Origin: an uncultured Collinsella sp.
Lineage (GTDB): Bacteria; Actinomycetota; Coriobacteriia; Coriobacteriales; Coriobacteriaceae
Length of the DNA: 23,940 bases
Assembly: GCA_902494565.1 (NCBI GenBank)
Contig: CABUTN010000031.1
Span: 1-23,940 of the forward strand
Direction of reading: 5' to 3'
Both the position numbers and the translations under genes were made by a program. Below the pieces are notes generated by a model, which made no database searches, was not told the DNA's origin, and worked only from the letters and a program-made list of their open reading frames with translations. Within the stretch, counting starts at the first letter, position 1; every line of letters starts with the position of its first letter. This document shows, in pieces, positions 23,872 to 23,940 of the stretch.

Positions 23872-23940
23872 TTAATCCAGCCAGAACGGGTACGGGTCCC
23901 TGTGGTGGAGGTCCTCCCACACGGCCCTGTCGCCCCACTC
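23872..23940 (-). CDS. Partial CDS, 3' end of a convergent unknown gene
   Basis: On the minus strand an open frame runs from the window edge (23940) to a TAA at 23872-23874, giving 22 codons that end in RDPYPFWLD. The composition (Trp, Asp, His, Tyr, Pro) and codon choice with mostly G or C in third position look like real coding sequence, unlike the other frames here. I do not recognise the family from so short a piece. It would converge on divIVA, which fits the terminator and inverted repeats between them. The remainder lies outside the window. Confidence 0.4.
   Translation of the reverse strand, partial: EWGDRAVWEDLHHRDPYPFWLD

Noticed and set aside
23800..23940. T-box leader for ileS, which often follows divIVA
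   Set aside because: The conserved T-box core (GGTGGNACCGCG-like) and a specifier-type long leader are not visible, and the end of the region reads better as coding on the minus strand.

Overview
The window is a nearly complete division and cell wall (dcw) cluster from a high-GC Gram-positive bacterium. The gene order (mraZ, rsmH, ftsL-like, ftsI, murF, mraY, murD, ftsW, murG, murC, murB, ftsQ, ftsZ, then pgeF, yggS, sepF, yggT, divIVA), the lack of ftsA and the presence of SepF all point to Actinobacteria in the broad sense. Codon use and protein style suggest class Coriobacteriia, most likely Collinsella or a close relative. That placement is inference from recognition; no search was run. 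Apart from a fragment at the right edge, every gene reads left to right.

Layout. Positions 1-115 hold a strong promoter overlapped by MraZ-type boxes. Positions 116-3980 encode MraZ, the 16S rRNA methyltransferase RsmH, an FtsL-like protein and the septal transpeptidase FtsI. A 127-base gap lies where murE usually sits. Positions 4108-14261 encode the lipid II pathway (MurF, MraY, MurD, MurG, MurC, MurB) interleaved with FtsW and FtsQ, with tight spacing and two gene overlaps. A 199-base AT-rich region precedes ftsZ, and a strong intrinsic terminator follows it.

Positions 15825-21058 hold pgeF (peptidoglycan editing) joined by a 4-base overlap to a full phosphate uptake operon, pstS-pstC-pstA-pstB, followed by phoU. 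This block interrupts the usual actinobacterial order pgeF-yggS-sepF-yggT-divIVA, which resumes at 21179-23742 and ends in a second strong terminator. The right edge appears to hold the 3' end of a convergent minus-strand gene.

The genes work as one programme. The Mur enzymes and MraY/MurG make lipid II. FtsW polymerises and FtsI crosslinks it at the septum. FtsL and FtsQ scaffold them, FtsZ forms the ring, SepF tethers FtsZ to the membrane in place of FtsA, and DivIVA marks curved membrane or poles. I found no clearly new system. The most notable points are the phosphate operon embedded in the division cluster, a probable AUC start codon for yggT in frame with sepF, the missing murE, and long oppositely charged disordered tails on the divisome proteins.
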